From NCBI RefSeq assembly GCF_003054055.1, contig NZ_QBKI01000004.1, positions 372,001 to 436,000 of the forward strand: a stretch of 64,000 nucleotides of DNA, in the 5' to 3' direction. The notes below the pieces were generated by a model, which was given only the letters and a program-made list of their open reading frames with translations, was not told where the DNA came from and ran no database searches. Numbering within the stretch: position 1 is the first letter of the stretch; each line of letters opens with the position of its first letter. The position numbers were made by a program, and so were the translations under genes. This stretch comes from Pontibacter mucosus. Its GTDB lineage: Bacteria; Bacteroidota; Bacteroidia; Cytophagales; Hymenobacteraceae. Positions 33,832 through 42,562 of this stretch are shown here, piece by piece.

Positions 33832-34485
33832 ATGTACGAAGCAAAATCGAAAGAAATTGTATTAAGAAGAGTGAGAGAGGCGCTGGCTAAGTCGGCGCCT
33901 TTTCTGCCTCCTACCCCAGACTTCTCCTCGCCGCTGCACCAGGTAGTGCCGCTGGAGGACATGTCGATAGTCTTTGCGGAGAACTTCATCAAGAACGCGG
34001 GGGTGTTTGTATACTGCGAGAACGAGGAGGATTTCTTTGACCAGCTCTATGTGTACAAGCAAGAGCAGCAGCTGCAGCACCTCTACGTCTGGGAGCCCAA
34101 CCTGCAGAAAGCCATTTATCAGGCAGGCATCGACTTTGTGGCCGATGAGGAAGCCTTTGTGCAAGGGGCAGAGGCCGGACTTACCACCTGCGAGGCACTC
34201 ATTACCCGCACCGGAAGTATACTGGTGAGCTCGGCCAACGCCGGCGGCCGCCGCCTGAGCGTCTACCCCGCCACGCACCTGGTCATCGCCAAAGCCAGCC
34301 AGCTGGTACCGGACATCAAAGATGGCCTGCAGCGCGTGCGCGACAAGTATAAAGAGAACTTCCCGTCGATGGTATCGCTGGTGAGTGGCCCCAGCCGCAC
34401 CGCCGACATCGAGAAAACCCTTGTGATGGGCGCCCATGGCCCCAAGCAGCTAGTCTTATTCCTGATTGATGACCTTCCGCATTAA
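33832..34485 (+). CDS. LUD-domain protein (LutC/YkgG family)
   Basis: A 217-aa protein of the LUD family related to LutC, a subunit of the lactate-oxidation complex. Typical are the end motif VSGPSRTADIEKTLVMGAHGP and the middle ALITRTGSILVSS. No lutA or lutB lies nearby; instead the gene sits 11 bases after ftsH and overlaps lpxH, an arrangement common in Bacteroidota. The role is therefore unproven and may not be lactate metabolism. Confidence 0.88.
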   Translation: MYEAKSKEIVLRRVREALAKSAPFLPPTPDFSSPLHQVVPLEDMSIVFAENFIKNAGVFVYCENEEDFFDQLYVYKQEQQLQHLYVWEPNLQKAIYQAGIDFVADEEAFVQGAEAGLTTCEALITRTGSILVSSANAGGRRLSVYPATHLVIAKASQLVPDIKDGLQRVRDKYKENFPSMVSLVSGPSRTADIEKTLVMGAHGPKQLVLFLIDDLPH

Positions 34486-35239
34486 CGAGTTAGCGCCAGG
34501 TAAAAAAGTATACTTCGCTTCCGATTTCCATTTGGGTGTGCCTGATGCCAAAAGCAGCCTGGCCCGCGAGAAGAAAATAGTGCGCTGGCTGGAGATGGCC
34601 AGACAGGACGCCGCCGCCATACTTTTGCTGGGCGACATCTTCGATTTTTGGTTTGAGTATAAACACGCCATCCCGAAAGGTTACGTGCGCTTACAGGGCA
34701 AGCTAGCAGAGCTGACGGATGCTGGTTTGCCCGTCCTCTTTTTCACGGGAAACCATGACATGTGGATGTTTGACTACTTCCCGAAGGAACTGAATATCCC
34801 CATCATCCGCGAGCCTATCTCCACCCACATCGGCGGCAAATCCTTTTACATCGGCCACGGCGATGGCCTCGGCCCCGGCGACCATACTTACAAGGTGCTC
34901 AAGAAGGTGTTTGACAACAAGATGTGCCAGTGGCTCTTTGCCCGCATCCACCCCAACACCGGCATAGGAATTGCTAATGCATGGTCAAAACGCAGCCGCA
35001 TCAGCAATGTGGAGAAGGACGAGAAGTTTTTCGGGGAGCGGGAGTGGCTGGTGCAGTATAGCCAGGAAGTGGAACAGCGGCAGCACCACGATTACTACGT
35101 GTTCGGTCACCGCCACCTGCCCCTGGAGATGCCGATTGGTGACAATGCCCTGTATGTGAACCTGGGTGAGTGGGTAAACTTCTGCACCTACGGCGTGTAT
35201 GACGGAAATAAACTGGAACTGAAGACCTTTGAAGACTAG
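34469..35239 (+). CDS. lpxH: UDP-2,3-diacylglucosamine diphosphatase
   Basis: A 256-aa metallophosphoesterase of lipid A synthesis, cutting UDP-diacylglucosamine to lipid X. All motifs are present: SDFHLG (Asp19, His21), LLGDIFDFWFEY, FTGNHDMW, YIGHGDGLGPGD, and FGHRHLPLE. Start ATG 34469 overlaps the LUD gene by 17 bases. The calcineurin-like Bacteroidota version is often annotated only as phosphoesterase, but the GDIFDFWFEYK pattern supports LpxH. The downstream gene starts inside its 3' end. Confidence 0.93.
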   Translation: MTFRINELAPGKKVYFASDFHLGVPDAKSSLAREKKIVRWLEMARQDAAAILLLGDIFDFWFEYKHAIPKGYVRLQGKLAELTDAGLPVLFFTGNHDMWMFDYFPKELNIPIIREPISTHIGGKSFYIGHGDGLGPGDHTYKVLKKVFDNKMCQWLFARIHPNTGIGIANAWSKRSRISNVEKDEKFFGEREWLVQYSQEVEQRQHHDYYVFGHRHLPLEMPIGDNALYVNLGEWVNFCTYGVYDGNKLELKTFED

Positions 35240-36059
35240 GAGAACCATACTCATACTTTGGCTGGCGCTGCTAACGCCGCTACTGGCGCAGGCGCAGGAT
35301 ACCCTGCTGGCGCCCGTGCTTTCCTTTAGCCATCGTATCAGCATCAGTTCCACCACCACCATCTCTCAGGACCGCAACGGCAACATCTACCTCCTGGACG
35401 AGCGGCAGAACCTGCTGCGCCTCAACCCTGCCGGTCAGCCCATGGACACCTACTCCCCGCCCGCCCGTGGCCGCATCAGCAGCATCCACGCCTGGAACCC
35501 GATGAAGATTATGCTCTTTTATGAGGGAAGTCAGGAAATCACCTTGTTGGACCGCTTTCTGCGCCCCATCAGCACCACCGGCCTGCTGAACCTACAGTAC
35601 GAAGGCACGGCCAAAGTAGCCGCCCCCGCCGGTGACCTTGGTTACTGGCTCTTTGATGAGACAAGGCTGTCGCTGGGTAAGCTGGACCCAAGCACACGGC
35701 AGTTATCCGTAGAAACCCCACTGAACCTGCTGCTGAGCCAGGAGCAGTTTGATGTGCGCCAGCTGCGCGAGTACCAGAACCTGGTGTACCTGCTCGATTA
35801 CAACAGCGGCATCCTTATCTTCGACAACCTGGGCAACTATAAAAAAAGGATTCCCATTGATGGCTTGCGCCACATCGGCTTCCGCAACAACGAGTTATAC
35901 TTTGTAAAGGAGGGCAAGCTATACTTCCTCGACCTGTACTCCACCAAAGAGCGTGTGCTGGAGCTGCCGCAGGAGCAGGTGTATATCTCAGCTTTGGTAG
36001 GCGACAAGCAGTTATACCTGTTCACCAAAAACGCGGTGGAGGTATACTCCCTGGAGTAG
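35229..36059 (+). CDS. Secreted beta-propeller-like protein of unknown function
   Basis: A 276-aa exported protein. The signal peptide (LILWLALLTPLLAQAQ) is only complete if translation starts at TTG 35229, 11 bases inside lpxH; the next ATG is far downstream. Repeated blade-like segments suggest a beta-propeller: ISQDRNGNIYLLDERQNLLRLNPAGQ, VYLLDYNSGILIFDNLGNYKKRIP, LYFLDLYSTKERVLELP. No family name can be given. It ends 1 base before the convergent SMR gene. Confidence 0.8.
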   Translation: MKTRRTILILWLALLTPLLAQAQDTLLAPVLSFSHRISISSTTTISQDRNGNIYLLDERQNLLRLNPAGQPMDTYSPPARGRISSIHAWNPMKIMLFYEGSQEITLLDRFLRPISTTGLLNLQYEGTAKVAAPAGDLGYWLFDETRLSLGKLDPSTRQLSVETPLNLLLSQEQFDVRQLREYQNLVYLLDYNSGILIFDNLGNYKKRIPIDGLRHIGFRNNELYFVKEGKLYFLDLYSTKERVLELPQEQVYISALVGDKQLYLFTKNAVEVYSLE

Positions 36060-36060
36060 C

Positions 36061-36390
36061 TTACTTTTCGCCGGAGAAAACCTTCAGCCCCACCACACCA
36101 GCAATAATCAGCAGGATGCAGATAATGCGGATAAAGTCGCGCGGCTCGTTCAGGAAGAAGATGCCCAGTATAGCCGTGCCGGCTGCCCCGATTCCAGTCC
36201 AGATGGCGTAAGCGGTACCCAGCGGCAGCGTTTTCATGGCCTGGGCCAGCAGTATAAAGCTCAGAATCATCACCACAACGGTTACCACGCTCACGCCTAT
36301 TTTGGTAAACCCCTCGCTATACTTCAGCCCGAAAGCCCAGCCAACCTCGCAAATCCCGGCCAGGATCAGGTAAAACCATGCCATGTTCAT
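36061..36390 (-). CDS. SMR family transporter (Gdx/SugE type)
   Basis: A 109-aa four-helix membrane protein. The essential Glu is in LILAGICEVGWAFGLKYSEGFT, and the Trp-Gly-x-Lys pattern and YAIWTGIGAAGTAILGIFFLNEP put it nearer the guanidinium exporter (Gdx, formerly SugE) branch than EmrE. It exports small cations in exchange for protons. I see no guanidine riboswitch upstream. ATG 36390 or 36384 may be the start. Confidence 0.9.
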   Translation of the reverse strand: MNMAWFYLILAGICEVGWAFGLKYSEGFTKIGVSVVTVVVMILSFILLAQAMKTLPLGTAYAIWTGIGAAGTAILGIFFLNEPRDFIRIICILLIIAGVVGLKVFSGEK

Positions 36391-36439
36391 AGGTAATTCC
36401 TTTTTAGTTAAGCCGCAAAGGTACGTAAATACCCCATTT

Positions 36440-37318
36440 CTATACTTTCTCCGGTATAGGCATTAGCATTTCGTACTGCCTTAGGAGCAGGGTGATGTTG
36501 CGGCCCTGCAGAAAAGAGATCGTACTTTGGGCAGTGTCTTCAATGTTGATAAACATCAGGGAGGGGGCCTCCACCTGCTGCGCTGCCGCCCGCAGAAGCG
36601 CTGTGCCAATGCCTTTTCCGCGCCACTCCCGGCTTACGGCCAGTTGCGCCACCGCCCCATTTTTCCGGAAAACTGAGATGTAGCCAACCACCTCCCCGCT
36701 TGCGGCGCGGGCTTCCAGTGTTCTGGACTGGTTTATACTTCTGCCCAGCGCCTCCAGGCTGTTCTGCCAGGTTGGCTTCACGTCCCAAAAGCTAGAGAGG
36801 GCAGCAAAGTCCGGTTGTGCCGCCTCCAGGATGTTGATCCCGACAGGAGGAGAGGCTTCTAGAAGCAAGTCCTGTTTCAGCGCCCGGAAGCAGCTAAGGG
36901 AGCGGGTGATGCGAAAGCCTATTTTCTCATAGGTTTTGAGTGCGGGCGCATTTCCCTCAATCACCTCCAGCAGGCATTGCCTCACCCCGCTTTTGCGCAA
37001 CTTTGGCAGCAGGAAAGCATACATTTGCTGCGTCAGGCCCTGCCCCCTATACGTTGGCACCACGCCCGTGCCGGCATTGTAAGCCGTTAGCTCACCCTGC
37101 CAATCGCCTAAGGCCGTAAGTATAAACCCCGCCATTTCCTCCCCATCAAAGGCCGCCACGCAAAACGCCGGCACAATCCCCTCCCGCTCCACCTTGTCCT
37201 TCAGCTGTTCCTCACTCAGTTGCACCGGCACCACATAGTCGGCAAAGGCTTTCAGGAAAGTCTCCCGCACCTGCGGCAGGTCCTGCGGGGTAAGGAAGGA
37301 GAGGCGGAGGTTGAGCAT
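36440..37318 (-). CDS. Double GNAT-domain N-acetyltransferase
   Basis: A 292-aa protein with two GNAT folds. The first (residues 5-145) has the acetyl-CoA loop VVPTYRGQGLTQQMYAFLLPKL; the second (155-290) has VSREWRGKGIGTALLRAAAQQ. Both Q/RxxGxG/A loops are intact. The substrate is unknown. It lies 49 bases upstream of the SMR gene on the same strand, so they may be co-transcribed. Confidence 0.9.
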   Translation of the reverse strand: MLNLRLSFLTPQDLPQVRETFLKAFADYVVPVQLSEEQLKDKVEREGIVPAFCVAAFDGEEMAGFILTALGDWQGELTAYNAGTGVVPTYRGQGLTQQMYAFLLPKLRKSGVRQCLLEVIEGNAPALKTYEKIGFRITRSLSCFRALKQDLLLEASPPVGINILEAAQPDFAALSSFWDVKPTWQNSLEALGRSINQSRTLEARAASGEVVGYISVFRKNGAVAQLAVSREWRGKGIGTALLRAAAQQVEAPSLMFINIEDTAQSTISFLQGRNITLLLRQYEMLMPIPEKV

Positions 37319-37448
37319 GGGGTAAATTATAATAAGACTGATGTTGATAGCATTTACGGGAAGAAGGCTAGCGTAAGTATAACGGGATGCTTCGATTATG
37401 CTTGTACATCATCCATAGGAAGCATAAGCAACCCTATTCAAAAACAGC

Positions 37449-37456
37449 TACCTTTG
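37449..37456 (+). promoter_or_regulatory. Candidate promoter box of the glycosyltransferase gene
   Basis: TACCTTTG is an exact TAnnTTTG match, 52 bases before the ATG at 37509. No clear -33 TTTG was seen at the right distance. Confidence 0.4.
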
Positions 37457-37508
37457 CAAAGCAAAGTTATACTTTCCATCTGAAGGCTCTACCCCAAAAG
37501 CTCCTTGT

Positions 37509-38729
37509 ATGAACGTATTCGTAATCCCATCCTGGTTTCCATCCAAAGACCGCCCTCTCAGTGGGACCATGATAAAGGAGCAGATCGAAGCTTTTTGTCA
37601 GTACTACCCCTCCGTTAATATGGGTGTCAGTATATGGGGGCAGCAGGAGGAGGAGTATCTTTTATGGACAAAAGATTATTTCCGAAACCTGAAGAAAATC
37701 TTAGCAGCAGATCGGGCTCCATACCACACAAAGCTTCTCCCCAACCTAAAAGTATACCACAGCCCTACCTTTACCTGGTCAAGAAAGTTTTTGAATGGGA
37801 ATACACGAAACATTTTTCAAGCAAATATCAGGAATCTTAAAACTTTCGAAGCAGAGCATGGGCCTGTCGATCTTATTCATGCGCATGTGGGCTACCCGGC
37901 AGGTATTATAGCCATGCAAGTAGCTGAGAAACTGCAAAAGCCTTTCTGCCTTACTGAGCACATGGGCCCTTTCCCTTGGAAACACACAACAAACAAGAAG
38001 GGAAAGTTAACCAGTTACTACAAAGCTCCTTACCTTAAAGCGGCCGTGAACATTGCTGTCAGCCCTTTTCAGGCGGAGATGATGCACAGGCAGGGTATCG
38101 ACAACATTAAAGTGATTCCCAACTTTGTAGACGAAAAGATTTTTATCCCTGCGCACGAAAAACAGCCTGAGCCGGAGTCCTACACGTTCTTTTCACTCTC
38201 ATACATTGCGCCTAATAAGGGAACTGACGTGGTGGTACGGGCAGCAGGTGAACTACTCAGAAAGTATAAAAATGTAACGTTCAGGATGGGTGGAGGAGGT
38301 CCGTTTCTACAGAGTTGCCAGGCGCTAGCCGCTGAACTTGGCATAGCAGAGCACTTTACCTGGCTTGGAGATACTGATCGGGAAACAGCCTTACAGGAAT
38401 TTCAGAAGTGCGATGCCTTTGTACTGGCCAGCCAGTACGAGTCTATGGGAATCGTGTATGTGGAGGCCATTGCCTGCGGAAAACCGATTATTGCTACCAA
38501 GTGCGGAGGTCCTGAGGCTACTGTAACTCCTGCCAACGGCCTGTTGGTAGAGAAAGACAATCCAACAGAGCTTGCGCAGGCTATGGAGCACATCATGACG
38601 CACCGCCATAAGTATGACAGCGATACTATCAGAGAGGATTTTCTGCGACGCTTCTCCACCCAGGCTGTAGTTCCGAGACTATTTGACCTTTATCACGAGA
38701 TTATACAAGGCAAAAACACTAAGGCGTAA
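37509..38729 (+). CDS. Glycosyltransferase, GT4 family
   Basis: A 406-aa GT-B enzyme. The N-terminal half has MNVFVIPSWFPSKDRPLSGTMIKEQIEAF and HAHVGYPAG. The C-terminal donor-binding half has VIPNFVDEKIF, the segment around FHMGGGGP-like FRMGGGGPFLQ, CDAFVLASQYESMGIVYVEAIACGKPIIATKCGGPEATV (the E-x7-E motif). It transfers an activated sugar, probably to a surface polysaccharide; donor and acceptor are unknown. Base composition is more AT-rich than its neighbours. It overlaps the convergent flippase gene by 11 bases. Confidence 0.92.
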   Translation: MNVFVIPSWFPSKDRPLSGTMIKEQIEAFCQYYPSVNMGVSIWGQQEEEYLLWTKDYFRNLKKILAADRAPYHTKLLPNLKVYHSPTFTWSRKFLNGNTRNIFQANIRNLKTFEAEHGPVDLIHAHVGYPAGIIAMQVAEKLQKPFCLTEHMGPFPWKHTTNKKGKLTSYYKAPYLKAAVNIAVSPFQAEMMHRQGIDNIKVIPNFVDEKIFIPAHEKQPEPESYTFFSLSYIAPNKGTDVVVRAAGELLRKYKNVTFRMGGGGPFLQSCQALAAELGIAEHFTWLGDTDRETALQEFQKCDAFVLASQYESMGIVYVEAIACGKPIIATKCGGPEATVTPANGLLVEKDNPTELAQAMEHIMTHRHKYDSDTIREDFLRRFSTQAVVPRLFDLYHEIIQGKNTKA

Positions 38730-40140
38730 ACTTTCTGCGGCCTAGAAGCAATAGTGATGCACCTCCGACAAGTATAATTCCTCCTGAGATAAAAGCCTTT
38801 ATAACGGCAGATACATCTGCAGCAAAGTATACGGCCACTAACATTGCAACAGTCGCAGAGAGCCAATAGGCGGGATAAAAATTCACCTTCATCAGTTTTG
38901 TAACGCTCTTCAGGTAAAAGCCACTATACCCCATGTACATGAGCGCGGCGAAAGTGGTAAAGGCGGCAGCCTTAATTCCATATACTGGTAAAAGCACGAG
39001 GTTTAAAAGCACGTTACCTGCTCCGGCCACGAAAGAAATTTTCCACAGTTCTCCTGTTTTCTCCTTATAGGCAAGTATACTTTCAACTGCTAAGTGCATG
39101 GGTCGGTAGTTATAGCCCATCAGGATGATAATAGCCAAGGGGTAGGCTTGCCGCAACTCATCGTTTCGGATCAGAAGTCTAAAAACCTCCTTCATCCAAA
39201 GCGCGACCAGTGAGGTCACCGTCAGGAACAGCACCTGTAGTATAAGGGTGGTCCGCCATACTTCCTGCTGCCCTTTCTGCTCAGACGGACCGGCATATAG
39301 GGCCAGGTACATAGGCCTTGCTGCCTGCTCAACGGCATATGTCGCCCCCGAGAAGTATAAACCAAAGCTTGAGGCAATGTTGTAAAAACCTATCCTTTGC
39401 ACAGGTACCCGCAGCACGTCCATCACCAGTCTGTCTGACGCATCGAGCAGGAAGGAAGACAGATGGTACGGAATGGTGGGTACACTCACCAAAAGGGAAG
39501 ATTTAATGCGGTGCAACTTAAACCGAAAGACAGGCCACAGCTGCTCTCTCCAATAAACGGGATATACATAAAACAGGAAACTAACGCATATTCCTACAAA
39601 CCCCGCATAAAACCACCCCATGTACCCCATGCGCAGATGGGCAATAAAGTAGATATTCAGCGCCACCGTCAGGGACCCAACCACAAAAGACTGTATGGAA
39701 ATCAGGAGGGGACGCTGTTGCATCTGGTAGTGAAAACCGCCAAAAAAGATAGTATGGTTCAGGAGAAAGGCCGGCACAACCTGCAGCAGTATGATTTCCC
39801 ATCGGTTGGCAGCGGCATCGTCGGGTATGCCAAAGTATAATACAGCCGTGAGCACAGCATTGTATACAACCGACCATAGTATGAAAAAACCATGCACCTG
39901 CCGCCACACCCATTTATACCGCGTCGGGTGCTTTACAAACGTATTGCCCAATACCACGCTCAGCCCCAGCGACTGCACCACCCCAAGCGCCGTGACGTAG
40001 GCCGTTACAACGCCTGCCACACCGTAGTCGGTGGTGGTGAGGTAAGGGGTGATAACAGGTAGGGCTAACACCCCGGCCACACGCGGTAATTGCGCAGCCA
40101 GCCCATAAATCGCCGCATGAGAGAGTAACTTCCGAAGCAT
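38719..40140 (-). CDS. Polysaccharide flippase (Wzx/MATE-like, MOP superfamily)
   Basis: A 473-aa protein with about 12-14 membrane helices. It opens with MLRKLLSHAAIYGLAAQLPRVAGVLALPVITPYLTTTDYGVAGVV, the typical start of MOP-family flippases. It should move lipid-linked oligosaccharides across the inner membrane. Together with the neighbouring GT4 gene it is a two-gene polysaccharide remnant; no polymerase or other transferase is nearby. AT-rich like its partner. Confidence 0.9.
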   Translation of the reverse strand: MLRKLLSHAAIYGLAAQLPRVAGVLALPVITPYLTTTDYGVAGVVTAYVTALGVVQSLGLSVVLGNTFVKHPTRYKWVWRQVHGFFILWSVVYNAVLTAVLYFGIPDDAAANRWEIILLQVVPAFLLNHTIFFGGFHYQMQQRPLLISIQSFVVGSLTVALNIYFIAHLRMGYMGWFYAGFVGICVSFLFYVYPVYWREQLWPVFRFKLHRIKSSLLVSVPTIPYHLSSFLLDASDRLVMDVLRVPVQRIGFYNIASSFGLYFSGATYAVEQAARPMYLALYAGPSEQKGQQEVWRTTLILQVLFLTVTSLVALWMKEVFRLLIRNDELRQAYPLAIIILMGYNYRPMHLAVESILAYKEKTGELWKISFVAGAGNVLLNLVLLPVYGIKAAAFTTFAALMYMGYSGFYLKSVTKLMKVNFYPAYWLSATVAMLVAVYFAADVSAVIKAFISGGIILVGGASLLLLGRRKFTP

Positions 40141-40299
40141 CGGTTAAAATTATACTTTATTTTGCAGTGGGTAGCATTCTGAGACTTTTTTCGTAAATAG
40201 CTCCATTACTTTCAGAGCAACGCGGCACCATTGCCCTCGTAGTGTTGTTGCCATACTTGTACTTTTAGGAGGCACAAAAGCAAAAGCCTAAATTTTTAG

Positions 40300-40307
40300 T
40301 ATATTTG
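40300..40307 (+). promoter_or_regulatory. Candidate promoter box of ricT-gldH
   Basis: TATATTTG fits TAnnTTTG exactly, 57 bases before the GTG start at 40364. It is in an AT-rich context. Confidence 0.45.
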
Positions 40308-40363
40308 TTGATTACTGATTTTGAAAACAAGAATTAGCCTAGCTATATAAAGGAGATACAATT

Positions 40364-41905
40364 GTGGGATGTAGTTCATGTTCTAGTGGCGGATGCAGCA
40401 CCGGTTCCAAACCGGGCGGCTGCAAAAGCAACGGCGGGTGCAGCACGGGAGGCTGTAACCGTTTAAACGTCTTCGACTGGCTCAGCGACATGGATATTCC
40501 AACGTCGTTTGAGGAGTTCGATATTGTAGAGATAAGATTCAAGGGAGGTCGGAAAGACTTCTTTCGTAATATAAACCGGCTGGACCTGACCACCGGCGAC
40601 GCCGTGGTCGTGGATGTGCCCAACGGCCATCACATTGGCTTTGTGTCGCTGAAGGGGGAGCTCGTGCGCCTGCAGATGCTTAAAAAGAAAGTGGATAATA
40701 ATGAGGAAATCCGCAGCATCTACCGCATCGCCACGGAGCGCGACATGGAGAAGTTTAACGAGGCCCGCGACCAGGAAGGCACCACCATGTACCGCAGCCG
40801 CGAGATAATCCAGCAACTTGGCCTGAAGATGAAGCTTTCGGATGTGGAGTACCAGGCCGACAGAAGCAAGGCCACTTTTTACTACTCTGCCGATGATCGC
40901 GTGGACTTCCGCGATCTGATTAAGAAGCTGGCCGAAGAGTTCAAGATCCGCATCGAGATGCGCCAGATAAGCCTCCGCCACGAGGCAGGGCGCCTGGGCG
41001 GTATCGGTTCCTGCGGCCGCGAACTGTGCTGTTCTACCTGGCTGACCGATTTCAAAAGCGTTTCCACCACGGCGGCGCGCTACCAGAACCTCTCGCTGAA
41101 CCCCAGCAAACTGAGCGGCCAGTGCGGGCGCCTCAAGTGCTGCCTCAACTACGAGCTGGAAACTTACATGGAGGCCCTGAAAGATATCCCGACTGTAAAC
41201 CGGCCTTTGCAGACGCAACAGGGAGACGCCATCCTTCAGAAAACCGACATCTTCAAACGCATGATGTGGTTTGGCTACAGGGGCGACAATAACTGGTATC
41301 CTGTGCCGGTAGAGCGCGTGCAGGAGATACTCGAGCAGAACGCGAAAGGCGTTGTGGTAGAGACTTTATTGGTTGAGCCGGAAGAAGTGCCGAATCAGAA
41401 CGAGTTTGTGTCGCAGGTGGAGGGCAGCCTGGAGCGCCTCGACGACAAGTTCAAGTCTAAAAAGAAGAAAAAGAAGAAAAAGAAAAAATCGGGCGGCGCC
41501 GCTACTCCTGAGCAGGCACAGCCGCAGCAGGAAAAGGTAGCAGAGGCACAGCCACCGAACAAGGAAAGGCAGGAACGGCCGCAAGCGCAGGCGCCAGCCA
41601 CGGCCGAGCAGGGAGAGCAGCGCGCTCGCCGCCAACGCCCGCCCCGCAACCGAAACAAAAACAAAGCGGCCCAGGAAGGCGGTGAGCCCCGTGACAATGC
41701 GCCGGCGGCAAGAGAGCCACGCGAACCCAGGGAGCGCCGCGAGAAGCGCGAGCCAAGGGCTGTGCCCCCGGCAGCTGAGGGGGCACCAGAGGCAGGCGGC
41801 CAGCCGCAACAGGGCGGCGACCAAAAGCCACGGAAGCGCTCACGCAAGCCTTTCAGAGGCAAAAAACAGGACCAAGGCAATAAACCACCACGCACTGATG
41901 CATAA
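40364..41905 (+). CDS. ricT: PSP1/RicT-like iron-sulfur protein with a long basic tail
   Basis: A 513-aa protein starting at GTG 40364, preceded by AAGGAGATACAATT, an unusually good Shine-Dalgarno for this phylum. The first 32 residues contain seven cysteines in GC-S/G-G repeats. The PSP1 domain (about 90-290) has the conserved RHEAGRLGGIGSCGRELCCSTWL and SGQCGRLKCCLNYE, the cysteines that carry Fe-S clusters in RicT of the Bacillus Ric complex, which promotes RNA processing and other functions. The last 150 residues are disordered: a run of lysines (371-380), then Pro/Gln/Arg/Glu-rich sequence that may bind RNA. It overlaps gldH by 8 bases. Confidence 0.9.
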   Translation: MGCSSCSSGGCSTGSKPGGCKSNGGCSTGGCNRLNVFDWLSDMDIPTSFEEFDIVEIRFKGGRKDFFRNINRLDLTTGDAVVVDVPNGHHIGFVSLKGELVRLQMLKKKVDNNEEIRSIYRIATERDMEKFNEARDQEGTTMYRSREIIQQLGLKMKLSDVEYQADRSKATFYYSADDRVDFRDLIKKLAEEFKIRIEMRQISLRHEAGRLGGIGSCGRELCCSTWLTDFKSVSTTAARYQNLSLNPSKLSGQCGRLKCCLNYELETYMEALKDIPTVNRPLQTQQGDAILQKTDIFKRMMWFGYRGDNNWYPVPVERVQEILEQNAKGVVVETLLVEPEEVPNQNEFVSQVEGSLERLDDKFKSKKKKKKKKKKSGGAATPEQAQPQQEKVAEAQPPNKERQERPQAQAPATAEQGEQRARRQRPPRNRNKNKAAQEGGEPRDNAPAAREPREPRERREKREPRAVPPAAEGAPEAGGQPQQGGDQKPRKRSRKPFRGKKQDQGNKPPRTDA

Positions 41906-42380
41906 AACAGTATGGATGTGGGCAGCAGCACTCGTGCTGCTGCTCTCCGCCTGCGACCCTGCCCGGGTATATGAGCAGAACATTGACTTGCCGCAAGGCA
42001 ACTGGCAAATAGACAACGCGCCTGTTTTCGAGTTCGAGATAAAGGATACGACCCAGGTATACGATGTATACTTCAACGTGCGCTACAACCTGAAGTATGA
42101 CTATTATAACCTATACTTAAGGCACCAGCTCTACGGCCCCGATAGCGTACAGGTCTCCTCGAAACTGCACGAGGTGCTGCTGATGGACTCCAAGACGGGC
42201 AAACCGCTCGGCAACGGATCCAGCGATATCTACGACCTGCAGGCGCTTGCCCTCGATAACATTAAGTTCCCTAAACAGGGCATATACAAGCTCCGCCTGA
42301 CGCAGTACATGCGCCGCGACCCCCTGCCCCATATACTGGCGGTTGGCGTGCGTGTAGCCACCAGCTCAGAAGCCGAGTAA
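41898..42380 (+). CDS. gldH: Gliding motility lipoprotein GldH
   Basis: A 160-aa lipoprotein precursor; the lipobox LLSAC places the lipidated Cys at residue 19. The mature protein has DPARVYEQNIDLPQGNWQ and FNVRYNLKYDYYNLYLRHQLYGP, and matches GldH, needed for gliding and associated with T9SS function in Flavobacterium. Start at ATG 41898, overlapping the end of ricT. The ricT-gldH order is conserved in Bacteroidota and supports the call. A strong terminator follows. Confidence 0.9.
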   Translation: MHKTVWMWAAALVLLLSACDPARVYEQNIDLPQGNWQIDNAPVFEFEIKDTTQVYDVYFNVRYNLKYDYYNLYLRHQLYGPDSVQVSSKLHEVLLMDSKTGKPLGNGSSDIYDLQALALDNIKFPKQGIYKLRLTQYMRRDPLPHILAVGVRVATSSEAE

Positions 42381-42395
42381 ACACTCCAGCAGAAA

Positions 42396-42446
42396 CACAA
42401 TCGCCCCGGCGCCTATACTGGCTAAGCCGGGGCGATTGTGCTTTTA
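42396..42446 (+). terminator. Terminator of ricT-gldH
   Basis: CACAATCGCCCCGGC pairs with GCCGGGGCGATTGTG around a 15-nt loop; CTTTTAT follows. Confidence 0.85.
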
Positions 42447-42562
42447 TACCCCACTTTACACCTACCACCCGCATCCCTATCACGTAAGAGATAGCGTCGG
42501 CAACTTATATTTGCCAAACAAAGTAATGCAAAAACACCTGCACTAAAGAACTCCTAACTCGG

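Noticed and set aside
31688..33844. A 718-codon open frame on the minus strand opposite ftsH
   Set aside because: It lies wholly against a complete, conserved ftsH. The translation has no domain and is rich in Leu, Val and His from reverse-read GC-rich codons. It is a shadow.
36391..36439. Guanidine riboswitch in front of the SMR exporter
   Set aside because: The gap is only 49 bases and shows no guanidine-I/II/III motif such as paired ACGR hairpins.
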